DNA of 64,000 nt from Mammaliicoccus sp. Dog046 (lineage in GTDB: Bacteria > Bacillota > Bacilli > Staphylococcales > Staphylococcaceae), in the NCBI RefSeq assembly GCF_034039665.1, contig NZ_CP120131.1, forward strand, positions 2,162,499-2,226,498, read 5' to 3'. A model generated the notes under the pieces. It was not told the DNA's origin. It ran no database searches and saw nothing but the letters and a program-made list of their open reading frames with translations. The first letter of the stretch is position 1. Every line of letters starts with the position of its first letter. Shown in pieces: positions 1 to 7,958 of this stretch. The position numbers and the translations under genes are program-made.

Positions 1-224
1 CTCTTCTTCACTCTATAAACTCTTATATTATCATCTATATCTAAGGAAAAATTAATTATCGTTGAACTGACGTAACATTGATTATTTGGATACCCTAAAT
101 GCTTAGCAATTCGATGCATTGTATCTTCAACACGAAATGCTTCGGAACCAGCTTCTAGAAGAACACGCCCTGCATTCATCACAATTTCCTGTACTAATTC
201 TTTTGAAATAGGTTGTTGATTCAT
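1..224 (-). CDS. Threonine/serine exporter family protein, N-terminal part (runs off the window)
   Basis: The reverse strand opens with ATG at 224-222, preceded by an AGAGGTG ribosome binding site, and stays open to the window edge (74 codons). The translation begins MNQQPISKELVQEIVMNAG and then reads RVLLEAGSEAFRVEDTMHRI. This AGR-LL--G-E--RVE-T--RIA pattern is the start of the ThrE/YjjP (DUF1212) family. Members of this family are membrane proteins that export threonine and serine. Only the cytoplasmic N-terminus is visible; the membrane part lies outside the window. The partner subunit gene is not visible. The family call is good, the substrate is inferred from the family. Confidence 0.75.
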   Translation of the reverse strand, partial: MNQQPISKELVQEIVMNAGRVLLEAGSEAFRVEDTMHRIAKHLGYPNNQCYVSSTIINFSLDIDDNIRVYRVKK

Positions 225-446
225 TCTATATTCACCTCTTTTAATGGTCACGTCATAAGGATATCAAATATCAAATAACAATTTAACTATTATTTTTAAA
301 TAAGCTAAAAGTTTACCACAATCTAAAGTCATATCAAACCTAATTGGGTACGATAATTTTTTGCTATTTTATGAACGTTTATTATAGCACTTGACTTTAC
401 CCTAGTTTCATAATAGGCTTAATTTTGACGTAAGGAGGATGAATAT

Positions 447-884
447 ATGGGTTTACCACCAATCAACAAACAATTAAGTTTCTTATTATATGTTGCGTCA
501 AAAGAATTAATTAAAAAATACACACCGATATTGAAGAAATATAACTTAACTTACACAGGTTATATCGTTCTTGTAGCTATAGATAAAAACGAAGTAATCA
601 ATATTAAAACTTTAGGTGACAGACTGTATTTAGATTCAGGAACATTAACACCATTATTGAAAAAATTAGAAGAAAAAGGGTTTATCAACCGAGAGAGAGC
701 CGTTAACGACGAAAGAAATTTACGCGTTACGCTCACAGATTCAGGAATAGACACACAAGTTCAACTTTCAGCAGAAATTGCGAAAGTATTTAAAGAGTTA
801 GATATGAACTTTGATGATTCCCAAGAATTATGTAACACCTTAGAAGCATTCATTCAAACGAATTTAAAAGAAGAAATCAATTAA
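447..884 (+). CDS. MarR-family regulator, SarZ/MgrA/OhrR-like, without the N-terminal sensing cysteine
   Basis: A 145-residue winged-helix DNA-binding protein with an AAGGAGG ribosome binding site. The N-terminus (KQLSFLLYVASKELIKKYT, then NLTYTGYIVL) and the wing region (LYLDSGTLTPLLKKLE, DERNLRVTLT) are very close to staphylococcal SarZ and to OhrR. SarZ/OhrR/MgrA sense peroxide through one cysteine in the first helix, in the context KQLCFL. Here that position is Ser11, and the only cysteine is Cys129 near the C-terminus. The protein therefore probably keeps the DNA-binding fold but cannot use the standard thiol switch. It stands alone between two terminators or intergenic spaces, divergent from the exporter gene. 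Its targets are not visible. Confidence 0.85.
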   Translation: MGLPPINKQLSFLLYVASKELIKKYTPILKKYNLTYTGYIVLVAIDKNEVINIKTLGDRLYLDSGTLTPLLKKLEEKGFINRERAVNDERNLRVTLTDSGIDTQVQLSAEIAKVFKELDMNFDDSQELCNTLEAFIQTNLKEEIN

Positions 885-887
885 TAA

Positions 888-951
888 AAAACCACCACTG
901 ATACGCAACCTACAGTAACACTTAAGGTCAACGTCGCAATGGTGGTTTTTT
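888..951. terminator. Bidirectional intrinsic terminator
   Basis: AAAACCACCACTG at the left and CAATGGTGGTTTTTT at the right form a stem with T-runs on both sides. It lies between the convergent ends of the MarR gene and tag and can serve both. Confidence 0.75.
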
Positions 952-952
952 A

Positions 953-1525
953 TTATCTATTATAAGTGTGGTATGGACACGTTATGATATGATCATCAAT
1001 CATACCGATACTTTGCATAAATGAATATACAATCTTAGGGCCAACAAAATTAAAACCTAGCTTCTTTAAATCTTTACTTAATTTAATAGAAAGTTCTGTT
1101 TCTGCTGGCATTTCACTTTCCGCCTTCCATTCATTGATAATAGGTTTATTATCAACATAAGACCAGAAAAATTCTGCCAGGCTACCATGCTCTTGTTGAA
1201 CACGTTGCGCAACAATTGCATTATTACGTACAGATTTGATCTTTCCACGATGTTTAATCACATTATAAGTGACTCTAATTTCTTCAAGATTTTCATCAGT
1301 CAATTGTGCACATTGCTCAATATCAAATTGTCTGAAGGCTTGTTGATAAGCATCACGCTTCTGAATAACAGTCTCCCAAGACAACCCTGCTTGCGCACCC
1401 TCTAAAGACAACATTTCAAATATATGCTGATCATCTTTACTAATTCTGCTCCATTCATTTTCATGATACAATTTCATCAAATCACTAGTTGGCCATGAAC
1501 ATTCACTCATTATAGTCACACTCAT
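953..1525 (-). CDS. tag: DNA-3-methyladenine glycosylase I
   Basis: 190 residues, the usual length for Tag, a base-excision enzyme that removes N3-methyladenine from alkylated DNA. The zinc-binding set of the family is present: Cys9 in SECSWP, His21 in LYHENEW, and His179 and Cys183 near the C-terminus (HIITCPYH). The catalytic-site motif LEGAQAGLSWETVL-like is at residues 41-52 with Glu42. The N-terminus could instead begin at the second ATG (residue 6), because neither start has a strong ribosome binding site. The gene is transcribed alone and ends at the shared terminator downstream. Confidence 0.93.
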   Translation of the reverse strand: MSVTIMSECSWPTSDLMKLYHENEWSRISKDDQHIFEMLSLEGAQAGLSWETVIQKRDAYQQAFRQFDIEQCAQLTDENLEEIRVTYNVIKHRGKIKSVRNNAIVAQRVQQEHGSLAEFFWSYVDNKPIINEWKAESEMPAETELSIKLSKDLKKLGFNFVGPKIVYSFMQSIGMIDDHIITCPYHTYNR

Positions 1526-1596
1526 TTCTTTATTATATATTTATAAAGCGATACCTTGTATTTACCCTCATTCATATATCTTCATTCAAGGTTGAA

Positions 1597-1640
1597 ACAA
1601 AAGACCACCTCAAAGTCGATTGACGTCGAGGTGGCTTTTA
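1597..1640. terminator. Intrinsic terminator downstream of nupC
   Basis: CCACCTC and GAGGTGG, with about 16 nt between them, form a stem followed on the minus strand by TCTTTTGTTT. It ends transcription of the CNT transporter gene. Confidence 0.75.
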
Positions 1641-1659
1641 AAAATATTGTCGGCATTGC

Positions 1660-2874
1660 TTACCAAGCAAATAGACCAACAAATGCTGCTGTTAATAGTG
1701 ATACTAACACACCTGATAAAAGCATCATCGGCACATATTTAGATACAAAGTTTGATACGTCTTCTTTAACGATACCTTTCAGTGTACCTATAATCATACC
1801 TATTGTAGAGAAGTTCGCAAATGATACTAAGAAAGTACTAATTACGGCTGCTCTATGTGTTGAATACTCACTAATTTCTTTACTAATTGTGCTCATTACA
1901 ACAAATTCATTTGTTACAATTTTAAGCGCCATTTGTTGCGCAACAACCCATGCTTCTGAAACTGGCATACCAAGTAATAAAGCAAATGGGAACATAAAGA
2001 TACCAAGTATATACTCTAATCTTATGTTTGGTAAATATGGAATTGGATCCATAATACCTAGTAACTTATTAAACAAGTCTGCAATAGCTACAAATGCGAT
2101 AACAAACGCAATGATAATAAGCACTAACTTACCTGCATTGATTACTGAATCTCCTAAGAATGAGAAGAACGGTTGTCTTTCCCCTTCGTCTATCTCTGCG
2201 ACAACGTCTTCTTCTGGATCTAAATCAAATGGATTTAAGATTGTTGTTACTATGATTGCATTAATGATATTTAATGGAATAGCTGTTAATACATATTCAC
2301 CCGGTATCATCGTAACGTAAGCACCAACAATCGCACCTGATACAGAACTCATTGACATCATTGCCAATGTTAATACTCTGACTTTATTCATAGAAGTTAA
2401 TTGTTTAGATGATACTGCTAAAGCTTCTGTATTACCTAAGAACATCATTTCAATTGAGAAGAATGATTCAAATTTCGGTTGTCTTGTAACCTTTGAAATA
2501 ATCCATCCTAAGAATGAAATGAATTTTGGTAAAATCCCTAAATACATTAGTATATCGAATACTGGTACAACTAGTAATATTGGAAGTAATGCAGAAACTG
2601 CCATATCCATTTTTCCCGGTCCTGGTGCTGTAAAGCTACCAAACGCAAATCCAATTCCCGAAAATGCAGATTCAATCAGCCACGACACACCATCAGCCGC
2701 GCTCTTTACAAATCTTGCCCCAAAAGAATATTGCGTAAAGAACCATGCTAACACTAAATTGATTACAATTAGTATTAATACTGATTTCCAATCAACATTC
2801 TTTTTATCCCTAGAAAATAGAAAAGCGACACCAATGAATACCAACAAACCAATAATATTGATAATGAGAAACAT
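1660..2874 (-). CDS. nupC: Concentrative nucleoside transporter NupC (CNT family)
   Basis: 404-residue polytopic membrane protein, the normal length for bacterial CNT proteins. These import nucleosides by cation symport. Order of parts: short N-terminal helices (residues 1-50), the nucleoside recognition (gate) domain around 90-200 with GFAFGSF, and the conserved core with FFSIEMMFLGNTEALAVSS and SVSGAIVGAYV. A hydrophilic stretch around 215-230 and a C-terminal bundle follow. It is a single gene with its own terminator. A nucleoside hydrolase gene at 24.2 kb could use its imported substrates, but the two are not linked. Confidence 0.92.
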   Translation of the reverse strand: MFLIINIIGLLVFIGVAFLFSRDKKNVDWKSVLILIVINLVLAWFFTQYSFGARFVKSAADGVSWLIESAFSGIGFAFGSFTAPGPGKMDMAVSALLPILLVVPVFDILMYLGILPKFISFLGWIISKVTRQPKFESFFSIEMMFLGNTEALAVSSKQLTSMNKVRVLTLAMMSMSSVSGAIVGAYVTMIPGEYVLTAIPLNIINAIIVTTILNPFDLDPEEDVVAEIDEGERQPFFSFLGDSVINAGKLVLIIIAFVIAFVAIADLFNKLLGIMDPIPYLPNIRLEYILGIFMFPFALLLGMPVSEAWVVAQQMALKIVTNEFVVMSTISKEISEYSTHRAAVISTFLVSFANFSTIGMIIGTLKGIVKEDVSNFVSKYVPMMLLSGVLVSLLTAAFVGLFAW

Positions 2875-2984
2875 TGTTATTGTCCACCTTTATTATTTAT
2901 TAAAAAGCAACATAATTATACCACGCATATTAAAAGTATGTTACTACATTTTTAAAATCGAATTTACAATTTCTATATATAAAA

Positions 2985-3045
2985 ACTAAAAAAGCGTGCC
3001 CTTGAATTCTCATATGTTTCATCAGATTTCAAAGGCACACTCAGT
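2985..3045 (-). terminator. Intrinsic terminator of the small membrane-protein gene
   Basis: GTGCCCTTGAA and TTCAAAGGCAC form a long stem (one mismatch) about 20 nt apart, with a T-rich run on the minus strand. It is placed immediately after the 69-codon gene. Confidence 0.65.
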
Positions 3046-3057
3046 TCATTTTTAATT

Positions 3058-3267
3058 TTATTGATCCGATTGTTCGAATTGGTTTATCGATTGATCACAT
3101 GTCATACTTACAGATAAATATACAATATATCCAGAAATGAGTACCATGATTAATGTATAAACAATGAGTACATAAATATTAGAAACAATGACCGCATTAA
3201 ACAGTACTAACATGATTAACATTAAAGCATCTATGATACTTAATGAAATGATACATCCGCGCTCCAT
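3058..3267 (-). CDS. Small two-helix membrane protein of unknown function
   Basis: 69 residues, starting at ATG with an AAGGGGT ribosome binding site eight bases upstream. Two hydrophobic segments, about residues 5-29 and 31-55, are separated by a single Tyr-rich turn. A polar acidic/Gln-rich tail follows (DQSINQFEQSDQ). The good ribosome binding site and dedicated terminator support a real gene. I do not recognise the family. It faces away from the aldo/keto reductase genes. Confidence 0.6.
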   Translation of the reverse strand: MERGCIISLSIIDALMLIMLVLFNAVIVSNIYVLIVYTLIMVLISGYIVYLSVSMTCDQSINQFEQSDQ

Positions 3268-3409
3268 TTTACCCCTTCTTTACTCTATAATATGACCAAA
3301 ATCATCGTGTTCCTTCTTGCGCAATGAGATTAATCTTACTATATACAAGTTATGAATTCAATACGTTTTTACAAAAATTTTCCCTCACCATTGTAAGCTA
3401 ATTATTAAA

Positions 3410-3425
3410 ACACATAAATATGTGT
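3410..3425. promoter_or_regulatory. Palindrome upstream of the aldo/keto reductase pair
   Basis: ACACATA-AA-TATGTGT is a perfect 7-2-7 inverted repeat 52 bases before the first reductase start. Its position fits an operator overlapping the promoter. The regulator is not known. Confidence 0.4.
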
Positions 3426-3476
3426 GTGATATAGTTTATTCGTACGATATTTTTATATTAGGGGGCAAAATTTATC

Positions 3477-4307
3477 ATGGAAAATCACAATTTAATTGAT
3501 GGACAAATATTACCAGAAGTTGGTTTTGGCACATACAAATTAAACGGAACTTCAGGTGTACATGCCATCGTTAATGCATTAAATAATGGCTATAGAATTT
3601 TAGATACTGCATATAACTATGAAAACGAAGGAACGGTTGGTAAAGCCATTCAAGCGAGCCATGTCGATCGCGATCAAATCATTGTAACTTCTAAATTACC
3701 AGGACGTTACCATAGCTATGATCAAGCCATCACAGCCATCCAAGAATCCATATATCGCCTAGGTGTTGATTATATTGATCTATATTTAATCCACTGGCCG
3801 AATCCTAAACAAGGTAAATATGTCGAAGCTTGGAAAGCACTGATTGACGCTCAAAAATTAGGGCTCGTGAAATCTATAGGTGTGTGTAACTTTTTAGAAG
3901 AACATATCGACACATTAGAAAAAGAAACAGGCGTCCTACCAGCTGTAAACCAAATTGAATTGCACCCTTACTTTAACCAAAAAGATACATTTGATTACCA
4001 CAATGAAAAAGGTATTATAATAGAAGCTTGGAGTCCACTTGGTCGTGCTTCTGAAGTAATCAATGACGATAATATTAGAAAAATCGCAGAAAAATATAAT
4101 AAAACAATTCCACAAATCATATTGAAATGGCATGTTCAAAACGGCGTAGTTCCAATTCCTAAGTCTACATCCATTTCAAGACAATTACAGAATCTTGATC
4201 TCTTTGATTTCATTTTAGAAAAAGAAGATTTAGAAGCAATTGATGCTTTATCTCATAAAGATGGTCGTCTAAAAGGTCAAGACCCTGCTGTATACGAAGA
4301 ATTTTAA
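3477..4307 (+). CDS. Aldo/keto reductase (AKR5-like)
   Basis: 276-residue (beta/alpha)8 NADPH-dependent oxidoreductase of the 2,5-diketo-gluconate reductase type. The catalytic tetrad is visible: Asp and Tyr in [12 protein letters not shown], Lys in TSKLPGRY, and His in YLIHWPNP. The C-terminal cofactor-binding segment VPIPKSTS is also present. AGGGGGC provides the ribosome binding site. It is followed 16 bases later by a second, unrelated-type aldo/keto reductase, so the two are probably cotranscribed. The natural substrate cannot be read from the sequence. Confidence 0.9.
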   Translation: MENHNLIDGQILPEVGFGTYKLNGTSGVHAIVNALNNGYRILDTAYNYENEGTVGKAIQASHVDRDQIIVTSKLPGRYHSYDQAITAIQESIYRLGVDYIDLYLIHWPNPKQGKYVEAWKALIDAQKLGLVKSIGVCNFLEEHIDTLEKETGVLPAVNQIELHPYFNQKDTFDYHNEKGIIIEAWSPLGRASEVINDDNIRKIAEKYNKTIPQIILKWHVQNGVVPIPKSTSISRQLQNLDLFDFILEKEDLEAIDALSHKDGRLKGQDPAVYEEF

Positions 4308-4323
4308 AATAGGAGTGATTCAC

Positions 4324-5250
4324 ATGGCTAAATTAGGTAAATCAAATATAGAAGTCAATCCAATCGGTTTAGGTACAAACGCTGTAGGTGGACATAACCT
4401 ATATCCAAACCTAGATGAAGAACAAGGTAAAGATGTTGTACGCGCAGCAATCGAAAATGGCGTTACATTATTAGATACTGCATTTATTTACGGTCCTGAA
4501 CGATCAGAAGAACTCGTTGGACAAGTTATCAAAGAATATAATCGATCAGATGTTGTTATCGCTACTAAAGGCGCACATTATTTTGATGGTGATGAAACGA
4601 AACTTTCAAATGATCCACAATTTCTTAAAGAACAAGTCGAACAAAGTCTTGAAAGATTACAAACGGACTATATCGATTTATATTATATTCATTTTCCAGA
4701 TGAAGAAACACCTAAAGATGAAGCCGTGGCTGCATTACAAGAATTAAAAGCTGCCGGTAAAATCAAAGCAATCGGTGTATCCAACTTCACATTAGAACAG
4801 CTGAAAGAAGCTAATAAAAATGGTGCAGTTGATGTCATACAACACGAATACAATTTATTAAATCGTGAGAACGAACATATTCTAGAATACACAGCTGCAA
4901 ATGACATTACATTTATACCGTACTTCCCATTAGCTGCTGGACTACTCGCTGGAAAATATAACGAAGATACAACATTCAATGATCTACGTACTAAAAATCC
5001 AGATTTTCAAGGCGAGCAATTCAAAGCAAACCTTAAAAAAGTCGACAAATTGAGAGACATCGCGAAAGAACATAATGTTGATGTTGCACATGTCGTTCTT
5101 GCTTATTATTTAACAAAACCATCATTAGATGTCATCATTCCCGGTGCGAAAAGAAAAGAACAAGTTATAGATAACTTAAGAACATTAGACGTAGAACTAA
5201 CAGAAACTAATATTCAACAAATCGAAACACTCTTCCCTATTTCTAAATAG
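4324..5250 (+). CDS. Aldo/keto reductase (IolS/YhdN-like)
   Basis: 308-residue aldo/keto reductase of the larger YajO/IolS class. Catalytic residues lie in [23 protein letters not shown] and YYIHFPD, and the cofactor site is near [13 protein letters not shown] chose the ATG at 4324 because the AGGAG at 4311-4315 is optimally placed for it. The GTG nine bases upstream overlaps that ribosome binding site. It is the second gene of the two-gene reductase unit and ends before a strong terminator. Confidence 0.9.
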   Translation: MAKLGKSNIEVNPIGLGTNAVGGHNLYPNLDEEQGKDVVRAAIENGVTLLDTAFIYGPERSEELVGQVIKEYNRSDVVIATKGAHYFDGDETKLSNDPQFLKEQVEQSLERLQTDYIDLYYIHFPDEETPKDEAVAALQELKAAGKIKAIGVSNFTLEQLKEANKNGAVDVIQHEYNLLNRENEHILEYTAANDITFIPYFPLAAGLLAGKYNEDTTFNDLRTKNPDFQGEQFKANLKKVDKLRDIAKEHNVDVAHVVLAYYLTKPSLDVIIPGAKRKEQVIDNLRTLDVELTETNIQQIETLFPISK

Positions 5251-5276
5251 AGCATAGGAAGCATTTCGTTCCTTTT

Positions 5277-5327
5277 GAGACTGTATCAAAAACATGACTG
5301 CATGTTTTTAGGTACAGTCTTTTTTTG
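5277..5327 (+). terminator. Intrinsic terminator after the aldo/keto reductase pair
   Basis: AGACTGTA and TACAGTCT enclose an inner pair AAAACATG/CATGTTTT and are followed by a run of T. This is a typical strong hairpin. Confidence 0.85.
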
Positions 5328-5396
5328 ATGTGTTTTTTTATTGGGTGTGGTGTTGGTATGGTGTTGGATGTTTATGAGTGCGGGTGCAGAGTTGAG

Positions 5397-5493
5397 GTCG
5401 TAGATTAACTCCCTCATTAAGCGACGAGTTTGGCTAAGTCGTAGATTAATTCCCTCATTAAGCGACGAGTTTGATCAAGTCGTAGATTAACTC
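5397..5493. repeat. 41-bp tandem repeat (2.4 units)
   Basis: GTCGTAGATTAACTCCCTC starts units at 5397, 5438 and 5479. Each unit continues ATTAAGCGACGAGTTTG. The third unit is cut by the IS-end remnant at 5494. The 5328-5773 gene-free stretch otherwise holds only this repeat, a diverged copy at 5581 and the Fur box. Confidence 0.8.
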
Positions 5494-5566
5494 TGGACCG
5501 TCTACACTTAATTGGACAACTTCTATAAAGAGAAGTATTGTTAAAATTAAGAAAGTAGGTGGTCCA
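5494..5566. mobile_element. 73-bp IS3-like end-to-end remnant (MITE-like)
   Basis: The segment begins TGGACCGTCTAC and ends GTAGGTGGTCCA, which are imperfect terminal inverted repeats (TGGACC..CTAC outer match). This resembles the ends of IS3-family elements. Only about 50 internal bases remain and no transposase is encoded. It sits inside the 41-bp repeat tract, which it interrupts. Assignment to IS3 is inference from the termini. Confidence 0.5.
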
Positions 5567-5580
5567 AAGAATTGGCCCAT

Positions 5581-5614
5581 GTCGTGAGTTAACTCTTTAA
5601 TTAATCCAAGACTC
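5581..5614. repeat. Single copy of the 41-bp repeat family found at 34.0 kb
   Basis: GTCGTGAGTTAACTC followed by TTTAATTAATCCAAGACTC matches the reverse complement of the array units at 34005-34377. This links the two intergenic tracts. Confidence 0.6.
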
Positions 5615-5700
5615 TCCCATAACATGAGTTAGCCCCACTCTCCAGCCAACATCCACACATACCTTACTTCTTTTCGCCCTAAATATTCATAACTTCTTTT

Positions 5701-5721
5701 AATTGATATTGATTATCAATT
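5701..5721. promoter_or_regulatory. Fur-box-like operator
   Basis: AATTGATA-TTGAT-TATCAATT is a perfect 8-5-8 dyad that closely follows the Fur consensus (GATAATGATTATC type). It lies about 50 bases before the ferredoxin-NADP reductase start. It implies iron-dependent repression. Confidence 0.7.
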
Positions 5722-5773
5722 ACAAATGTAGGATAATAATAGTTAAGTTTAAATTCAGGAGGTATCATGACTT

Positions 5774-6814
5774 ATGGCAATGACTGACGTTACGATTATT
5801 GGTGGGGGACCAGCCGGGTTATTCGCAAGTTTCTATTCTGGCGTACGAGGGATGCGCGCAAGAATTATTGATGTTCAACCTAAACTCGGGGGCAAGATGC
5901 AAATTTATCCTGAAAAAATCATATGGGATATTGGTGGACTCGCACCGAAACCGTGTTATGAAATCATCGAAGACTTGATTCAACAAGGTACCCACTTTGA
6001 CCCTGAAATCTGTTTAGAAGAAAAGGTCATTGATATCCAAAAAGTAAAAGAACAACATTTTATCGTCTATACAGAAAGTGGCAATGAATATCATTCTAAA
6101 GCTGTTATTATTGCTGTCGGTAGCGGCATTATCAAACCACTCACTTTAGATATTGAAGGTGCCGAACGTTTCGAATTAACGAACTTAAATTATGTTGTTC
6201 AATCGATGCAAAAATATAAAGACAAACATATACTCATTTCTGGTGCTGGAAATTCTGCTCTAGACTGGGCAAGAGACTTATCTGAATATGCTAAACAAGT
6301 GACACTTTGTTATAGAAAAGATGAAATCTCTGGCCATGAATATATGAGTGACTTATTAGATCAACTTAATATTATTAAAAAACCAAGCATGACAATTAAA
6401 CAACTGAACAGTCATCCTAATGAACCGATTATTACAGAAGTTGTCCTAGAGAACGTGACTACTCACGAACAAGAAATTATTCCTGTGGATGAAGTCATCA
6501 TTAGTCACGGATTTGATCAAGATGCCGACCTACTACATCAATCACAAACAAAAGTAAAACTCGTAGATGAATTCTTCATTGAAGGTATAGGCAATTGTCA
6601 AACTTCTGTTCCTGGTATTTTCGGTGCTGGGGATATTCTGAAACACGATGCTAAAATACATCTCATTGCCGCATGTTTCACCGATGCAGCACATGCAGCT
6701 AATTTAGCTAAAAGCTATATCACACCTGACGCACAAGAAGAAGGTCTTGTTTCTAGTCATAATGATTTATTTAAAGAAAAAAATAAATCTGTAATCAAAA
6801 AATACATGTCCTAA
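5774..6814 (+). CDS. Ferredoxin/flavodoxin-NADP+ reductase, type 2 (TrxR-like, YumC family)
   Basis: 346-residue flavoprotein that passes electrons between NADPH and ferredoxin or flavodoxin. The FAD-binding motif [14 protein letters not shown] is near residues 11-24. The NADPH-binding motif [15 protein letters not shown] is near 160-174. The C-terminal FAD segment is GIFGAGDI. The redox-active CxxC of thioredoxin reductase is absent, as expected for this class. The start follows a GGAGGT ribosome binding site by ten bases. A Fur-box-like dyad upstream suggests control by iron, consistent with electron supply to iron release or heme degradation. It is a monocistronic gene with a terminator. 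Confidence 0.9.
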   Translation: MAMTDVTIIGGGPAGLFASFYSGVRGMRARIIDVQPKLGGKMQIYPEKIIWDIGGLAPKPCYEIIEDLIQQGTHFDPEICLEEKVIDIQKVKEQHFIVYTESGNEYHSKAVIIAVGSGIIKPLTLDIEGAERFELTNLNYVVQSMQKYKDKHILISGAGNSALDWARDLSEYAKQVTLCYRKDEISGHEYMSDLLDQLNIIKKPSMTIKQLNSHPNEPIITEVVLENVTTHEQEIIPVDEVIISHGFDQDADLLHQSQTKVKLVDEFFIEGIGNCQTSVPGIFGAGDILKHDAKIHLIAACFTDAAHAANLAKSYITPDAQEEGLVSSHNDLFKEKNKSVIKKYMS

Positions 6815-6827
6815 CTTTAACCTATTC

Positions 6828-6862
6828 GACTAAATTTCTGAGCTACTCAGGAATTTAGTCTT
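6828..6862. terminator. Intrinsic terminator shared by convergent genes
   Basis: GACTAAATTTCTGAG and CTCAGGAATTTAGTC form a 15-bp stem with one mismatch, followed by TTTAT. It overlaps the last codons of the convergent AraC gene. Confidence 0.8.
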
Positions 6863-7742
6863 TATATTTATACTCGAAATTATCTAAATGGAACTTAATC
6901 TCATCCTCAGATAAATTTCTTTCTTTATCAACTTCATTGAAAAAATTTCCTCGTGCAAAGTGTTCCTGATCACTTTGAAACATGTTTCTATATTTTTTCG
7001 GTGTGACACCATAATACCCTTTAAATGCGTTAATATATGTTGATACATTGTAGAAACCGTGCTTTTCAGATATATCAATGACCTTAGCGCGCGTATGAAC
7101 CAAGTCATAAATACTATTTAATAATCTAATATCCGTTAAATAATCTTTAAAATTCATCCCGACTTTTTCTTTAAATAACTTTGAAAAATATGATTCCGAA
7201 TAATGATATTTATCTGTAAAAGTGTGCATCGTTATTCTTTCATTGTAGTGTTGATAAATATAAGACTTCACTTCTTCAACTACAGGATTTACATCTCTAA
7301 CTGGATCATCACATTCCTCACCGTTTAACTTCACCTGTTCACTATAAATTTCTAAAATAGTTATCATACATTTAAGTATTTTTAAATTTCTATTTTCCTC
7401 TTTAGATAAATATAATGAACAAAGCTTAACCAACTCTTCCCTTATCTCACTCATGTCAATTTGATTTTTTAGATTAGATTCACATAATAAATCTGGCAAC
7501 AGTTCTCCTATTAAATTTTCAAACAAATGAATTTGAACAACGACATTATCCTCAAGAACATCGAGTTTATAACATTCATTATGCTTAACAACAAACGCAT
7601 CACCTTCATTAAACAATGAACTTACACCTTTAATTGTAACCATCGCATTCCCCGTTAAGACTACAAAAAAGGATATCCCTACATGATTCCTATACTTCGT
7701 TTCTGAATACTTTAAGTATTTGATTTCGCATATATTTTTCAC
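6855..7742 (-). CDS. AraC-family transcriptional regulator with N-terminal cupin
   Basis: 295 residues if started at the GTG at 7742-7740, which has AGGAG seven bases upstream. The longer open frame reaching 7892 has a low-complexity hydrophobic lead and no ribosome binding site. Residues 1-100 fit a cupin sensor (VLTGNAMVTIKG, FNEGDAFVVKHNECYKL). Residues about 175-275 carry the two helix-turn-helix units, ending with FYNVSTYINAFKGYYGVTPKKYR, the AraC/XylS signature. It lies directly downstream of glpT on the same strand, separated by a repeat-borne terminator. It may control glpT or another sugar-phosphate gene, but no operator pairing was found. The effector is unknown. Confidence 0.85.
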   Translation of the reverse strand: MKNICEIKYLKYSETKYRNHVGISFFVVLTGNAMVTIKGVSSLFNEGDAFVVKHNECYKLDVLEDNVVVQIHLFENLIGELLPDLLCESNLKNQIDMSEIREELVKLCSLYLSKEENRNLKILKCMITILEIYSEQVKLNGEECDDPVRDVNPVVEEVKSYIYQHYNERITMHTFTDKYHYSESYFSKLFKEKVGMNFKDYLTDIRLLNSIYDLVHTRAKVIDISEKHGFYNVSTYINAFKGYYGVTPKKYRNMFQSDQEHFARGNFFNEVDKERNLSEDEIKFHLDNFEYKYKD

Positions 7743-7866
7743 AACAAATCTCCTATTGTAAAAGTATTTAAATTTAACGATAATATTATAATTCGAAAAC
7801 TTTAAATAGTAAATATAAATATTTAAAATTATTAAAAATAACATTTTTGACACTTTTAGTAACAAA

Positions 7867-7945
7867 AGAAAAAAAGGGGGCGGGACAGTCATCTACTGCC
7901 AAGATAATAAAAGAGACTGAGACATTACATTATGTCCCAATCTCA
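7867..7945 (-). repeat. Deletion derivative of the ~170-bp interspersed element, acting as terminator
   Basis: GGGCGGGACAG is joined to TCATCTACTGCCAAGAT and to the hairpin AGACTGAGACAT/ATGTCCCAATCTCA. The full-length copies at 32013-32183 and 36599-36765 have about 85 extra bases at the junction. The missing part is bounded by CAG in the full copies, so deletion between short direct repeats is likely. It sits just after glpT and can stop its transcription. Confidence 0.7.
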
Positions 7946-7958
7946 ATCACTCGTATGC

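Noticed and set aside
1556-2320. 254-codon plus-strand frame
   Set aside because: It is antisense to nupC, whose motifs and membrane profile are unambiguous.
7743-7892. N-terminal extension of the AraC regulator to 7892
   Set aside because: Low-complexity hydrophobic sequence without ribosome binding site. The GTG at 7742 has AGGAG at the right distance.
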